Shown here one piece after another: positions 1 to 13,400 of a stretch of 64,000 nucleotides of DNA. Numbering within the stretch: position 1 is the first letter of the stretch; every line of letters begins with the position of its first letter. The notes under the pieces are model-generated. The model was not told the origin of the DNA, made no database searches, and saw only the letters and a program-made list of their open reading frames with translations. Source of the stretch: Rehmannia glutinosa (Eukaryota > Streptophyta > Magnoliopsida > Lamiales > Orobanchaceae); contig CM071932.1 in NCBI GenBank assembly GCA_016081115.2, positions 61,070,267-61,134,266 of the forward strand, written 5' to 3'. Both the position numbers and the translations under genes were made by a program.

Positions 1-590
1 ATAAAGTTTAATATCTTATAAGTTTTACAAATATCATTTAAGATATTTAAAATAAACTTAAACATTATTCATCACAAAGATCTACTGAGCACAAGTCTAA
101 AACGTAAATAAGAGAATAAATTCAAATAGTTTGACTACATCATATCTTTCATTTTGAATTTCACCAAAACTATTCAGATTTTATTTGAACTTTTTTTCTG
201 TGATTGATTGTATGTATTGCATTGTGATCAGTGTGAATCCAGTCATTCCTATCAAATATTGTTGAGAAATCCCATTTGATTTTATTTTCAAATTCGATTT
301 AAGTTGAAACTTTTATTTTGATAAATTTTCATGCAAAACTAAAATTATATTTAAATAGTTATGTTTATGCACACGCTATGTAGATTTATAAATAAAAGTA
401 ATTATTTTATTATTATATGTGAATATGTTTGAAATTGAACTAATATAATTAGTAGGCTTGAGAATAACTTTTAAAAAATAAATAATATTACTACTACTAT
501 TGAGAGAAATATATGTATTTTCTCATTTTTAGATAGTTAAAAATAGAAAGATTCTTCCTGGAAATATTCACCAACCAAGTTGTAACTTGT
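1..590. other. AT-rich intergenic sequence, no gene seen
   Basis: Very AT-rich sequence without a convincing open frame, RNA gene or clear element end. It could be the outer flank of the MULE to its right or plain intergenic DNA. Confidence 0.5.
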
Positions 591-627
591 ATTGGTCCAT
601 CCAATAAAATATATTAAAGACAAAGAC

Positions 628-704
628 TCATATGAGACCGTATTACCGGTCATTTACTGTCAGATGGGTCGTGCGACCCGACCCGTGCGACCCGACCCGA
701 TCCA
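628..704. repeat. GC-rich palindromic dispersed repeat
   Basis: A TGAGACCGT block is followed by a palindromic GGGTCGTGCGACCC and a near-tandem second copy of the CGTGCGACCCGACCC phrase. A related block in the opposite orientation lies at about 27865-27925. Such GAGACGGTCTCAC-like blocks are common dispersed plant repeats; here the two copies also bracket the MULE locus. Confidence 0.45.
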
Positions 705-1888
705 GCGTTTTAAATATTATTTTATTCTTTTTTCCCCAGTTATTTCCCTTCTTTTCTTTTTTCTTCTTTTTCCTGTTTCTTCACTCTTCTTCGCCAGCTT
801 TCTTCTCCCTTCTTTTTTCTTTCAATTTTTGTTCTTTCTTCTTCTTTCATTGTTTAGTTCTCCTTTTTACTCAGTTTTTCTTCAAAATCTCAATCTTCGA
901 CTCCAATCTGCTAAGTTTTCGACAAATTTCTTGTTCTATGTAGTCTTTTAGTTTTTTTTCATATCTGTTAAACTTAGGTTTTTTCAACTCATATGTAAGT
1001 TTTCATTCATGTTACTATATGTTTTTCATGTTTTTATGTTAAGCATATGTTATTTTTTCGAATAAACTAGGGTTTTAGTTTTGCGCGATTTTTTTCGATT
1101 TTTTTCTAGTTTCATTTTACCACAACATACTTAGGAGGTGCGAAAATTGTGTTGCTTATTATAGTCTTCAATAACCAATGAATGAATGACACTGTTTTTG
1201 AGCTCTGTTTCGATTTTGTGTTTACATTATCTGCACCATGCTATTTTTGTTTGGTTTTCTCAAGCTAACTTGAAACATGTAAAATATGAATAATGTGTAG
1301 GCACAGTCTTTTAAGAATAGTTTTAGTTTGATTATTTCAGAAAAAATGAAATAAAATTTGTGGATGATAATCAAGGAAGCCTCTGATGCAACATATATCA
1401 ACTGCAAACCTTGATTTTTTGTCCTCAAATATGTCTTCCTAAAATAAATTTAGGTAAATTACAAAAAACTACATAAGGTTTAGCCTAATTGTAAGGGTAC
1501 AATTTGTAAATGGAGACAAATCTCGGGAATGTTTACCCAAAGATTTTTTGAGATCAACATTGAATATGCAGCAAGACAAATTTGTTCCTCCAAGAACGTT
1601 GATACAGATTCTAGTATCAAACTATATGGACTTACAAATTTTTAATCATTTATGTTTATGATGAAATTTGTAGAAAGTTACTCTTATGATATTTACTTTA
1701 CCATCATTTTATTCATAAACTTCATTTGTGAAATTAAACTAACGGTAATAAGTATGTTGTGGTTCTTAGATTCAATTGTTCTATGTGTTTTTTGGTTTTT
1801 GTATTTCTAGGAGTCTCATATATATACATTGTGTATATATATTGTTCTATTCATAATTCATTCTATTTTGTACTGTTGGTTTATAGAT
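705..1888. other. Pyrimidine-rich tract and intron-like sequence, no supported coding exon
   Basis: About 715-950 is strongly CT/T-rich, like a plant 5'UTR/promoter on the + strand. The rest is AT-rich and intron-like, ending with a plausible acceptor (TTTATAG) at about 1888. It may be the leader of the Ulp1-like gene. At about 1453-1512 there is a fragment of a non-coding repeat ('acaaaaaact...ggtttagcctaatt') that also occurs in the PERK introns. Confidence 0.35.
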
Positions 1889-2442
1889 ATTGATTGGGCA
1901 GAAACAATTTACTCATAAATCTAAGTACATTGAGGGGGGATAAAACCATCCAAGGACAAGAGAAAACGAGGCGCTGGATAAAAAGGGAAAGAACTTGCGT
2001 TGAATGAAGACATTGAATTAAAGCGCATAGAGGATGAAAAACGCACAAAGCGCGATGAGGAGAGACGTACAAAACACACGGCAGATGAGAGACAACTGAA
2101 GAAACGTTCAGAGGGTGAGAAAATTTTGAAAGTTGTTGAAGTCAAGAAACCATCAAAGAAGGCAAAAGATAAAGACCATGATGCAGGTTATACTATAAGT
2201 ATTACATTTTATTTTATAAAGTATTATTGTTTTTTAGAAAAATATCATTTTAAGTTAAAATATTTTTGGATTGTTTCTGTCAAATGAAAAGTATTAGTTT
2301 TTATTTATAAAGTGTCACATTTTTTTCTTAAAAGTATTAATTTTTATTTGTATGTGGACTATGTAATTGTTGTCAATAGAAAGATTATTAGTTTTTAGTT
2401 AAAAATTATCACCTTTCTTTATAAAAGTATTAGTTTTTATTT

Positions 2443-5084
2443 GTAGTACCAGTTGTTCAATATGTGGACTATGTGATTGCTGTCAATAGAAAAAGTATTA
2501 GTTTTTAGTTAAAAAGTTTCACATTTCTTTCTAAAAGTATTTGTTTTTATTTGTAGTATCAATTGTTCAGTATGTGGACCATATGATTTCAGTCAATAGA
2601 AAAAGTATTAGTTTTTAGTTAAAAATATCTATTTTTTCCTTAAAAGTGTCAGTTTTTTATGGTATTAGTTGTTTAACTTCCATTTTCTATTTTTAGCGAA
2701 TATTGTCTCACAATGCAACCACACATGGGTTACTTCAAATGTTGGATACCATGAATCCTAAGCAAGAAAAAGATATCAAAAGCATTGGATGTGGTGGGTT
2801 GCTAGACATGAAAGTTAAACAAATTTCCACATATATGTTAGAGTGGTTAGTGAAGAGGTTCAATGGTAAGAGTAGGTTGCTTATCGTTGATGATAAGAAG
2901 CAGTTGTTATCACTACGGTGATGATATTTATGATGTATTTTTACTACCGAGGAATGATGGACGAGGTATTAGTTGTCAAACATAAGGATGATATCCTAGA
3001 TTTTACCGTGAACTCAAGGGAAAATACAACATTGATGGGCAGAGATCTGTAAGTTTTTTGCGAAAAATGCTCATGGATGGATTTAAAGATGGAGGAGATG
3101 ATTTTAAGAGGTTGTTCATTTTATATACGATGTCAACTTTACTCATTTCAATAGCAAATCACAAAGTGGACCTTTCTTGTTTGAAATCTTTGGTGGATGT
3201 GGACACAATTTGTCAGCTTGATTGGTGTTCATATGTGTTAGAGAGGCTTTGCAGAGCCATTGACAACTATAACAAGAAGTCCAGAGTTAATATAAGTGGA
3301 TGTGTGTTGGCTTTACAGATCATATATTTTCATAGGCTTTAATGGAAAGGCAAAGTTTAACCATCTTCTCTCGCCACTAATTCAAAGATTGGACTTCGTG
3401 AGAATATTTGAAAACGAGTTAAAGAAGAGAGAGAGGCTAGAGCATTTGGCCGTAGAAAATCGGGTCACGACATTTACCCCTGTTTCGGGAGGGCGAGATT
3501 AGAAGGCGAGGAAAAGGTCCATTATTCAAGTGGAACAAATGCGATGATAAGGCAAGTTTGGAGTGTGTTGATGAATCATCAAGGCCGATTAAATTTGAAA
3601 TACCGAGGGCTTAACTAACAAATGCCGAGATTTATAAATCTACAAAATATGTAAGTTTTTAATTTGTATGAGCTTTTATGCAATATGTGTAATAGTGTTC
3701 TAAATTCATGACTTTGTCTAAAAGTATTACTATCTAACTTAAAAGTAGTATCATTTTCCTCGATGTAGTACCATTGTTCAATATGTGGACTATGTGATTG
3801 TCACAATAGAAAAAGTATTAGTTTTTAGTTAAAAAGTTTCACATTTCTTTCTAAAAGTATTTGTTTTTATTTGTAGTATCAATTGTTCAGTATGTGGACC
3901 ATATGATTTCAGTCAATAGAAAAAGTATTAGTTTTTAGTTAAAAATATCTATTTTTTCCTTAAAAGTGTCAGTTTTTTATGGTATTAGTTGTTTAACTTC
4001 CATTTTCTATTTTTAGCAGCAATATTGTCTCACAATGCAGACCACATGGGTTACTTCAAATGTTGGATACCATGAATCCTAAGCAAGAAAAAGATATCAA
4101 AAGCATTGGATTTGGTGGGTTGCTAGACATGAAAGTTAAACAAATTTCCACATATATGTTAGAGTGGTTAGTGAAGAGGTTCAATGGTAAGAGTAGGTTG
4201 CTTACTGTTGATGATAAGAAGCAGGTTGTTATCACGGCTGATGATATTTATGATGTATTTTTACTACCGAGGAATGATGGACGGAGGTATTAGTTGTCAA
4301 ACATAAGGATGATATCCTAGATTTTACTGGTGAACTGAAGGGAAAATACAACATTGATGGGCAGAGATCTGTAAGTTTTTTGCGAAAAATGCTCATGGAT
4401 GGATTTAAAGATGGAGGAGATGATTTTAAGAGGTTGTTCATTTTATATACGATGTCAACTTTACTCATTTCAATAGCAAATCACAAAGTGGACCTTTCTT
4501 GTTTGAAATCTTTGGTGGATGTGGACACAATTTGTCAGCTTGATTGGTGTTCATATGTGTTAGAGAGGCTTTGCAGAGCCATTGACAACTATAACAAGAA
4601 GTCCAGAGTTAATATAAGTGGATGTGTGTTGGCTTTACAGATCATATATTTTCATAGGCTTTAATGGAAAGGCAAAGCCGAACCATCTTCTCTGCCACTA
4701 ATTCAGCATTGGACTTCAGAGAATATTTGAAAACGAGTTAAAGAAGAGAGAGAGGCTAGAGCATTTGGCCAGAGAAATTGGGTCACTGACATTTACCCTG
4801 TTTCTGGGAGGGCGAGATTAGAAGGCGAGGAAAAGGTCCATTATTCAAGTGGAACAAATGCTGATGATAAGGCAAGTTTGGAGTGTGTTGATGAATCATC
4901 AAGGCTGATTAAATTTGAAATACCGGAGGGCGAACTAACAAATGCCGAGATTTATAAATCTACAAAATATGTAAGTTTTTAATTTGTATGAGCTTTTATG
5001 CAATATGTGTAATAGTGTTCTAAATTCATGACTTTGTCTAAAAGTATTACTATCTAACTTAAAAGTAGTATCATTTTCTGATGT
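2443..5084 (+). repeat. Tandem duplication of about 1.32 kb inside the Ulp1-like gene
   Basis: Copy 1 is about 2443-3763 and copy 2 about 3764-5084, a constant offset of 1,320-1,321 bp. Each holds an intron, the GFGGLL exon, the following long exon (VSFLRKMLMDGF...) and the next intron. The junctions fall in a shared TGTAGTA(CC) string, as expected for unequal exchange. Copy 2 keeps the better frame. Copy 1 often has CG where copy 2 has CTG (for example 3484-3490 against 4801-4807). Confidence 0.9.
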
Positions 5085-6369
5085 AGTAATGTAATGCAAA
5101 TCAGGGTTATGCTATTTTGTGCATAAGTATTAGATTTTTGTTGAAAAGTATTACTATTTAACAGAAAAGTATTACTTTTTATTGAAAAGTATCATTTTCT
5201 GATGTAGTAGTGTTATGAAATTAGGGTTATGCTATTTTGTGCATAAGTATTAGATTTTTGTTGAAAAGTATTACTATTTAACTGAAAAGTATTACTTTTT
5301 AGGATACTTTTGACAAATAAATTTCTGTTTTTATAGGATGTGCATGAGACTTTCCTCTTGCTTAATAGGGATATGGTTGTGGTTTTTAATTTTCACATGG
5401 ATAGATTGAACAAGATGAAGCAGAAAATGGAACCTAATCAGCCACAGGTCTCATCATTGCAATCTCAATTTTGTCTCAGACTCAAAATTTCTTTTCTAAT
5501 GACATGGTCCAAAAGTTTATTGATGATGTAGTTGAGAAATTTAATTTGATGAAGAAGTTGTCTGAAGAAATGCCGATATTTGATCTTCTAACACCTGAGA
5601 CAGAACAATTGAGTGGCGATGATGATCATTTGAGTGATGGATTTGATGAAGCTATGGCATCAGTTGTTTTAAAACCACGTCGTGATTTAAGGGAAGAATA
5701 TGTCGGTGTGCCGACTGATGCTTGGGCAGTAGGTGAAAATGATGGTTATGTTTCGAGTTCATGACTCAAAATAAAAGGTTGCTAGTTGATATGGATATGA
5801 GAGACAAACAAGTTGTTGATTTCTATCTTTTCTGCATTAGGATTTGATTTTTACTCTATTCAATCATATAAAGTAACTATTGTTATTGTTTCCTTTTTTT
5901 AGTGATCTTTTTTTCACGCATGATGTGTTGTACACTATTTGAAAGAACGAGATCTTGTCTCTAAATCAGAAATGATGGATATACAGAAATGTGATTGATG
6001 CATGGGTTTTGATTCTTAACCGGAACAAAAGCTAGTGACAATCTCTGCAAAAGGGTGTTTTTTTGATACCAGACACAATGTAAGTTTTACTAATTAAAAA
6101 TTTCCTATATTTAATCCCTTTGATGTTTATTCGGTTTGTATTTTAATGTTGTTCTTCTTTTCTAGAAAAGTTTTTTTATGACAAAGGCTATAAACAAGGT
6201 TGATGTTGTTGCTGAGCATGAAATGAGTAAGAGAATCTGTTGAGAGAGATGTATGCAACATGTTAAACAAGACCTGAGCACATGTGATTTGGTAAATGAG
6301 TTATTTTTAATTGTAAAAATATTACTTCTTATTGTAAAAGTAATACTTTTTGAGAAAACGTATTACCTT

Positions 6370-6945
6370 GTAGATCATGAACATACTTAGATGATGTTCT
6401 GGCATAGCCTCCAATCCAAGAAAGTAATTGACATCTCCAAGAGTTTTAAAAGAAAATATGTGTTCTGGTAGAATAATTAGATCACCACATCACCGAGTTA
6501 TCTCCAGTGATTATAAAATCATCCACATAGACTTCAATAAGCAACAATTAACCAATTTTTCCTCTTAAAGAAAAGAGAAGAATCAGACATTAATTTCTTG
6601 TTTTAGTTATGAGTGAGACTATATCATAGAAACAAACATTTGGCTAATCTATACAGGAATTTTTGAGCATTATATGGCTTGAGGTATGGATAGAAAGCAG
6701 TTGATACAAGCCATTGGTAAGCACCTCTTCCAGAAGAAGTTGATGGGTTGTTTTGTCCTAGACAAGACACCAGTTATGAAACCAGCCACCATGACCTGAA
6801 AAATTTCTGCAATAGCCATGATAGGAAAAATGATTATAAGCCATATATAAGCTCAGTAGGTGGTAATTTAATAATGAGCGCAAACTGATTGCTGTGAAGA
6901 GGAAGGTGTTAGAGCAATTAAGAATAGAAGCTACAATATTGTATC
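6370..6945 (-). pseudogene. Degenerate Ty1/copia reverse-transcriptase fragment
   Basis: On the - strand about 6505-6545 reads LLIEVYVDDFIITGDN, which contains the copia RT YVDD catalytic motif. About 6400-6470 reads in a shifted frame as a 'TLGDVNYFLGLE' block, the usual sequence downstream of YVDD. Stops occur throughout and no LTRs were seen, so this is a relic within an intron of the Ulp1-like gene. Confidence 0.7.
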
Positions 6946-7236
6946 GTAAAAGTATTAATTGTTGTCGTAAAAGTATTATTTGTTATTGTAGAAGTATTAC
7001 TTTTTGTCGTAAAAGTATTACTTCTTATTGTAAAACTATTACCTTGTTTTAGAAAAGGTATTACTTTGAATTGTAAAAGTATTACTTTGTATGGTAAAAA
7101 TATTACTTCTTATTGTAAAAGTATTACCTTGTTTTAGAAAAAGTATTACTTGTTACTGTAAAAGTATTACTTTTTATCGTAAAAGTATTACTTTTTATTG
7201 TAAAAGTATTACTTTTTCAGTACTAAGTATTACCTT
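6943..7236 (+). repeat. Degenerate minisatellite, unit about 21 bp with AAAAGTATTAC core
   Basis: About 14 head-to-tail copies of an (A)AAAGTATTAC core separated by TTTTTATYGT-like linkers, just before the exon that carries the protease His. The same core is scattered at 2280-2650, 3720-3990, 5040-5310, 6310-6365, 7985-8010, 8240-8300 and 8500-8560, and in inverted form at about 24000-25800. Confidence 0.85.
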
Positions 7237-7788
7237 GTTTTAATTTTGTAGATTTTGTTCCAATCCATTTTGAGAGTCATTTCTTCTGTGATGTCGTAAA
7301 CTTTTGCGATGATAAGATGCAATTCCTGGATAATAGTAAGTATGATGATCCAAGTTATTATATTGGAGTTGTTCACCTCATGGTATAATTCCTTTACATT
7401 ATACTTGTTTAGTTTACTCTTACCTTTTGTATAATATTTGTGACATTTTGGTTTTATATGTATATATGTTTTATACCAATATCAGATGGCTATCTTCCTT
7501 GAAGAAAAAAATCACCCAAAAGCTCGGGTTGTTGCTCAATATTCAGTAGAATATGTTAATTTTCCTTGGCATTCAGAGGATGAAGCGAATGACTGTGGTG
7601 TTTTCTTGATGCACCATATGGAGTACTTTAAAGGGAAAAATTACACTTCCCCCGATGATTTGTCAAAGGTATTATTTATAGTATAATATATTATATGTTC
7701 TTTTTGTTTACTTGACAGTCAATTTATAGTATAATATATTTTATGTTATTTTTGTAGGCTTTGGTACGACGAGTATTGAGAGCATAAA

Positions 7789-8588
7789 TTTGTTTAAGAA
7801 TTTTTTTAAGTGATCTCAATGGTGTGAGATTGGAAATGCTGAAGAAAATAGTGGATTTTTGTCTGAAGAAGAAGAAGAAATCCAAGAATTAGAAAGTGTT
7901 ATAATGAATTTTTTTGAAATGCCGGAACTGGATATGGGTCTTTTTTGACTTATGGATTTTTGAGTATTTGTGTATGCGAAAGAAGTATTAGTTTTTATGC
8001 TAAAAGTATTAGGAGGATTGGTTTTTATGGGAAATTCTGTAAACATGGTGGGGGTTGTTGAATGTATGGTATTTTTTAGGATGAAACTGGTTGATAGTGC
8101 CTATATTTTGCTGAAAATATAGTTATATGCAATGTTGGTATATTAATACGTCTGAAAAGCATGTTCATCTATGTGTTTGTAAGCTTTTTTTTTAACTGAA
8201 TTGGCGCACACATGTTGCAGCATTAAAATCTTCTATGAAAGTATCAATGCATCGTAAAAGTATTATAAATTGCAAAAGTATTACTATTTTTGGATAAAGT
8301 ATTACTAAAACGAATTTCTAATTTGGAGGGAATAGTCTGTTTGCACTTTAATCAAGAGTAAATTTGTTTAAAATACACATAAGACTTATTCAGTAACATT
8401 TTTCTGTTGTTTTCCCCTCGATTTTGGTAGGCATCGTTTATTGACATAGGTAATATGAAATGTGTTGGCACACACAACAAATTGCATCAAGACAAGTTAA
8501 GAGTGTATAAGTATTATAAATAATTGCAAAAGTATTACTATTTGAACTATAAAGTATTACTTAAAATGAATTTAAAGTCTAGGACAGA
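7789..8588. other. MULE interior between the Ulp1-like gene and the copia insertion
   Basis: No gene seen. AT-rich, with several AAAAGTATTA cores. The last five bases before the insertion point (8589-8593, ATAGT) form the left target-site copy of the copia element. Confidence 0.5.
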
Positions 8589-8593
8589 ATAGT

Positions 8594-10123
8594 TGTAGGT
8601 CCCAAGGGGTGTGAGTGTAAGGTTTAGAAGGGGGAGGGTTGAATAAACCTTACCAACTTTTTGAATTAGTCCTTTTAAATATTCGAGTTAATACTTCACA
8701 TTGTGTCCTTGATGGACAGCTAAGTTAGTTAATCAAATAGAGAGTAGTCACTCAACAGACTGACGACTCAGCCGTTGATAGAATAACTCACTGCTTTTGA
8801 CTAAAGAATTAACTCGATTGTGATTTGTTTTCAGCGGAAGACTTAACACCCTTGAATTTGGTTAAGTTTGTTTTAATACTAGGTTTTAGCACTCGATTGA
8901 TTATCAATTGGATAGAAAATTTATCAATGAGATATAAAAATAACATGCGAGAAATTAAAGTCTTTGAAATGTAAATGTCACAATAAGTTTTTATAGAGGT
9001 TCAAGATGGGGTAATTCTTCTACTCCTCTCTTCTCCAACTCCTGGAGGAATCCACTAAGTATTGATCAATATACGAGTGGTTAATGATTCGTATACAAGT
9101 CTTGATCACACAAACCGACTTGATCCTTTGGGACTCAGTCTGGAAATGCCTTGGTCACACTACTGGCTTCTCTTACGACTCAGCATCTTCTTGGATTTGA
9201 TCACGAAGCCCTCCAATAACTTGAGACTGGTTCGACCTTGAACCTTCCTACAATCCTCCGTGGAATGTAGACCCCTTGATTCTTCAAAAATTTCCTCTTC
9301 AACTGATTGAAGTAATCTTTCCTTCACAGGTGAGTGTTGGATTGATTTCCTTCGTAATGTAGGCTTGAGGATTGATCTTGATTGATTTGAGAATATTTTA
9401 GGTTATAGTTCAAATGTTTTCTTGAATGTTCGTGGTTCAGGTAACCTACTCTCAGAGTTATTCCTCAGCCTTTTATAGTGATCTTTCAAAAATCTGCCCG
9501 TTGAAGAGATAGACTTATTTTTGAAATTCACTTGTGGTCGTTGGCTTGTCTTATTGCAGTCCTTGGAATTTCTATTTTCTCGTATGAATGATTCTTCAGC
9601 TTTTCAGAGTTCTGACATGGTGCAGTGCTTCCCATTGGTTTATTCCTCTTGCACGCTTCTGGAACTGAGCACTTCGAGAAAGGTAGTATGGAAGTATTAC
9701 TTGTTTAAGTAATTATCTTGATTTCTGTGCAACGGATCTCTTTCGTTATCTCGACTTGACTGCATTTCCTTGACTTCTCCAGGCGACTTCGAGTCAGCTT
9801 CCAGTCATTGGATGACTCTTCTGTCACTTCAATCTTGAGACTTGGCTATCTTGAGTTGACTTGGCTGATACTTTACTCAGTTGCATCTCAGTTGTACCTT
9901 CAGTCGAGTTCCTGTCTTCTCTTCTTTGCCACACTCAGCTGCCTCACAACGGAGTCTTCCTTTTTGTCTCTAGTTGACTTCTTGCATGTTTAGGCATAGC
10001 TGACTTGACTCAGCTCGACCAGCCCTATCTATTACAATGCAATTTACAACAAAAATGGGGTGCCAACTTCTATTCTAAGTTTTACATGGCATTCATCAAA
10101 ATCTACAAAATAATTTCCCAACA
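8594..10123 (-). repeat. Left LTR (3' LTR) of the SIRE-like element
   Basis: About 1,530 bp, TG...CA ends, next to TSD ATAGT. It matches 21236-22783 along its whole length with many small differences. It keeps CAG/CTG at most sites where the right copy has CG, CGG or CCG. Confidence 0.93.
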
Positions 10124-10146
10124 ATTTTCCCCTTTTTGATGATGCC
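10124..10146 (-). other. Polypurine tract of the SIRE-like element
   Basis: On - the sequence reads ATCAAAAAGGGGAAAAT directly before the 3' LTR, the expected plus-strand priming site. Confidence 0.8.
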
Positions 10147-10486
10147 AAAACTTAAAACATACATCAATAATTAAACAGCAAAGATACATACAGGCAAATG
10201 TAGAATCACAGAATGTATGCTTAGGATCGATCTTTTATTGATCATAACATTCTTGTTTTTTACATAGTTGTTTACAAAGTGTATCAGAGCTCGAATCAAC
10301 AGAAAATGTATCAGAGTTTAAATGGACCTTAAGGTAACCATGCTGTTTTATATCTACACAAGTAGAAATTGTACAATTTTATTCGATGTACAGAAGACTT
10401 ACATAAAATGTATTTACATAGTAAAATACATGAAGGGGTGGACAACAACACTTCGTCTCCTTCGCTGCCTCCTTCTTTTATCTTCT

Positions 10487-13400
10487 TCACTCTGTCATCT
10501 TCTCTGACCTTTTTCTTTTCTTCTCATCTTCAGCTGCCTTCTTTTTCTCATACGCCCTTCCGATGCCTTCATCTCTTCTCGCTTTTCTTTGTCTTTCCTC
10601 CCATAGCTGAGTTTGTCTTTTATTTTCCTCTTCAATTCTCTTCACATACTCAACATTGTTCTTAGCCACTTGCAGGTTGGCTACTTCGTCAAATCCAGCC
10701 CAATAGATCCCTCCTTTCTTGCCTGGATCTATGTACTCAATGTTTTTGGGCAGAGATCTAGGTCTGAAACCTCTTCCTCCACCATCGCTTCTTCCTCCGC
10801 CTCGGGCGTGTATTGTCAGGGGCCTTCTTTTTCCCAGCTGAGTGACTAGCAGAGTGACCAGCAGAGTGATTGCCAGTAGTCTGCTGCCTGTCAGCTTCTT
10901 CACATAGTGTGAGACCCTTTTCCCAGTACAAATCCCAGGCTTGAGCCGTGGACATATTTGTGAAGTATCCTTCAGATGCGAGCGTTTTGAATTCATCAAC
11001 TGATCTTGGCTCGGTTCTGGCATCTGAAATGGCATAGGTGTCTCTGTCACGAATGCCTCCATGTTATTTCGTAATATCCATAACTCGGGCATCCATCCTT
11101 CCTTCCACTTCCTTCATCACTTCTTCAACTCGTTTTCTCTTTTCACCATTGGTACAAAGCAGAGTGTTGGAGTGGCGAGTCATCGGGAGTTTGCCGATAA
11201 TATCACCGTGACAAGACCTTGTTGGGGGTTTTAGCAATCATCAAGGTCACATCTTTCGAACCTTCCCCTCAACAGACTTCCCTTTCTTCTCTCTTATTAC
11301 TTCCTCACTGCTTTCCCTTCACAGATGCTTCCTCTTTCTCGGCTTTCGATCCTTTCAGCTTTTTAGGTATTCCTCTTCCCCTTTTTGGCATCATCAAAGG
11401 AGAGAGGAATCCCTGAAACAAGCTAGCAAGAAAGAAGTCTAGTCTGGCGATAGTTGAGTTCTCGTCAATCTGGCTGCGAGTAAGCCGCACGGAACTCGTA
11501 GCGGGTGGCGTTGGATTCACTGCTACCAACTTCATCTCACCATGAGGAGACTGAATTTTCGATCCATATTTTCTTCCACACGCAGAGCTCGTTCTTATTA
11601 TGTTCACGCAAGCCTTATCTCTCGTAGAATGAGATTCATGCATTTGCTCAATGTGCTCTTGCAATTTTGTCTTTGCATCGATTCTCACCAGACTAACAAC
11701 TTGTTGAACAATGTCCTAAAATATCGAGCTTGTTCCACATGCATTGTTTGATGTTGTTGCCACCACTCACGGATTCTCGACTATTATGCCTCTCAAATCG
11801 CCAGCAGGTTGGCGTCCCCGTTATCCCTCATGTCTAGTGAGGCCTGGTGCCTCTCCATCCGCTCAATCTCAAGAATAAGGCTTTGAACACCTCTCGAACT
11901 TCGCTTGTTACCTCTGCTTTTTGGTGACGGCCAAGCGTGTCAAAGTCATAGTCCTACCGAACAATGGTGTCCGATGGAATGACAGGATTAGGTCTGTAGA
12001 AGCGCTCGCGATCTTTGTCTCGATTCTTCGAGAGAGGTTAGGTACCTCCAGAGAGAAGGAAATGATTCTATGAAAGAATCATCACGTGCAATTGGAATTT
12101 GTTCAATAAGTGGTGCTCGTGAAGTCCCATGTGGAGTCGAATCTGCTGCAGGCTGGGAGCCTCGCGCGGTGGACTGTTTGGGTGGTCTCATTATGAAGTC
12201 GACCCGACTTTGCCGAGCCTCACTGTCTCAATAGCCTCGGCGGTCTCACCGGTTTTTTCAAATGAGTTGACTGTCCTCGGCCTTATCGGCGTCATCGGAC
12301 GATGATGAGATTTCCATGGGTGGCTCATCATCAAAGTTGAATGTTTGGCGAGTAGTCTTGAGGTCGACTTACTTGTGGTTGGAACATCCTCACCGAGTCT
12401 TTGGGATCGATCCACGGTGATGACTCACCATCATCATCTCCTTCCAATCCCAAAAAGGTTACATCGATTATCCCGGGAATCGTGAAGAGCACTTATCTAC
12501 TTTTCTCGATGGATCAATGATAGCGGGAGGGGATGTTTTGTGCTTCGCTTTCTCTACCCCGGAAGTCTCAACCTCCCGTTGGCCTTCATTACCTCCTCGT
12601 AGTCTCAATGCAATGCGAGGCCTTGACATCCCTTTCGACAAAGGTCACTGTCTTGGGGTCTTCTCGAGGTGGCATCCATTGGAGTCTCAACTCCATGGAT
12701 TGCACTTTCATCGCCTGCAGTGTTAACTCCCGGGGTAGTTCCTTCATGTGCCTCTACCGCATCGCCAGGCGTCATTGGCCTGCGCAGAGCGATTACCACT
12801 TCACCGAGACAATCACAATTGTTTGAGCCTCATCGGTGACAACTTGTTGTGTATTCAAATGTTGTTCCTTCTCCACTTCGCCTCGAGATGCATTGTGGAG
12901 TCGGTTCAAAGATCCTCCAACCTTGCCGCAGCGGTGGAGGGAGTTTCCCCCACCGGCACACCACCGAGTGACTTGGAATGGGGTCACTCGTCTCCGGACT
13001 CTCGGATGTTCCCACTCGAGTATTCTCGCCGTTGGGGCGGTGGTGAGACACTTTCATTAGGGGTTGGCTCGACCGGGGTCCCCACTATCCCGCCATCGCC
13101 AGCCTCCTTAACACCTTCCTCTCGAATGAGTTGGGGAAGTGGTGGCAAAGAACAACAAGGCAATATGTCGCACCACTCCCATTGGGTCTATTTCACCGTG
13201 ATTTGGAGGACTCTCCTGGTCCCTCCATCATTCTTTGCTCATGTAGGATTCTCGACTCTTGCATTGCTTGCTTGTCAGCATTTGCAACTCTTCGTGGCAA
13301 AGAATAGGTCCGATCCTCATCACTTTCGATAGGGCGTCAAAGTGAGAGTGTGTATGATCGGTGGTGCCAGTGAGAGGGCGAGATCTTGGCCTTTTCAAGT

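Larger units (their letters stand above)
1889..7788 (+). pseudogene. MULE-borne Ulp1-like (C48) cysteine protease gene, multi-exon, degenerate
   Basis: Exon-like pieces on +: about 1889-2185 (very Lys/Glu-rich, likely coiled coil); 2700-3650 and its duplicate 4016-4970 (helical domain with a GFGGLLDMKVKQIS motif, typical of transposon Ulp1 proteins); 5336-5764 (acidic, ends in stop); about 5888-6079; 6165-6291; 7251-7380; 7486-7668; and 7758-7788 (ends VLRA, stop). The C-terminal protease domain shows the expected triad: His in SHFFCDVVNF, Asp in MQFLDN and Cys in NDCGVFLMHHME. Such enzymes cleave SUMO or SUMO conjugates; whether this one ever did is unknown. Internal stops and frameshifts in several exons, and a 1.3-kb duplication, suggest a decayed copy. 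It faces the transposase gene tail to tail. Confidence 0.75.

Noticed and set aside
592..951. Phe/Ser-rich open frame
   Set aside because: Translation of a pyrimidine-rich leader-like tract; no homology recognised and composition is typical of non-coding CT-rich DNA.
7251..7788. A host cellular SUMO protease (ESD4/OTS type)
   Set aside because: The upstream domain (GFGGLL type), degenerate exons and partner transposase indicate the transposon-borne Ulp1 group rather than a host desumoylase.
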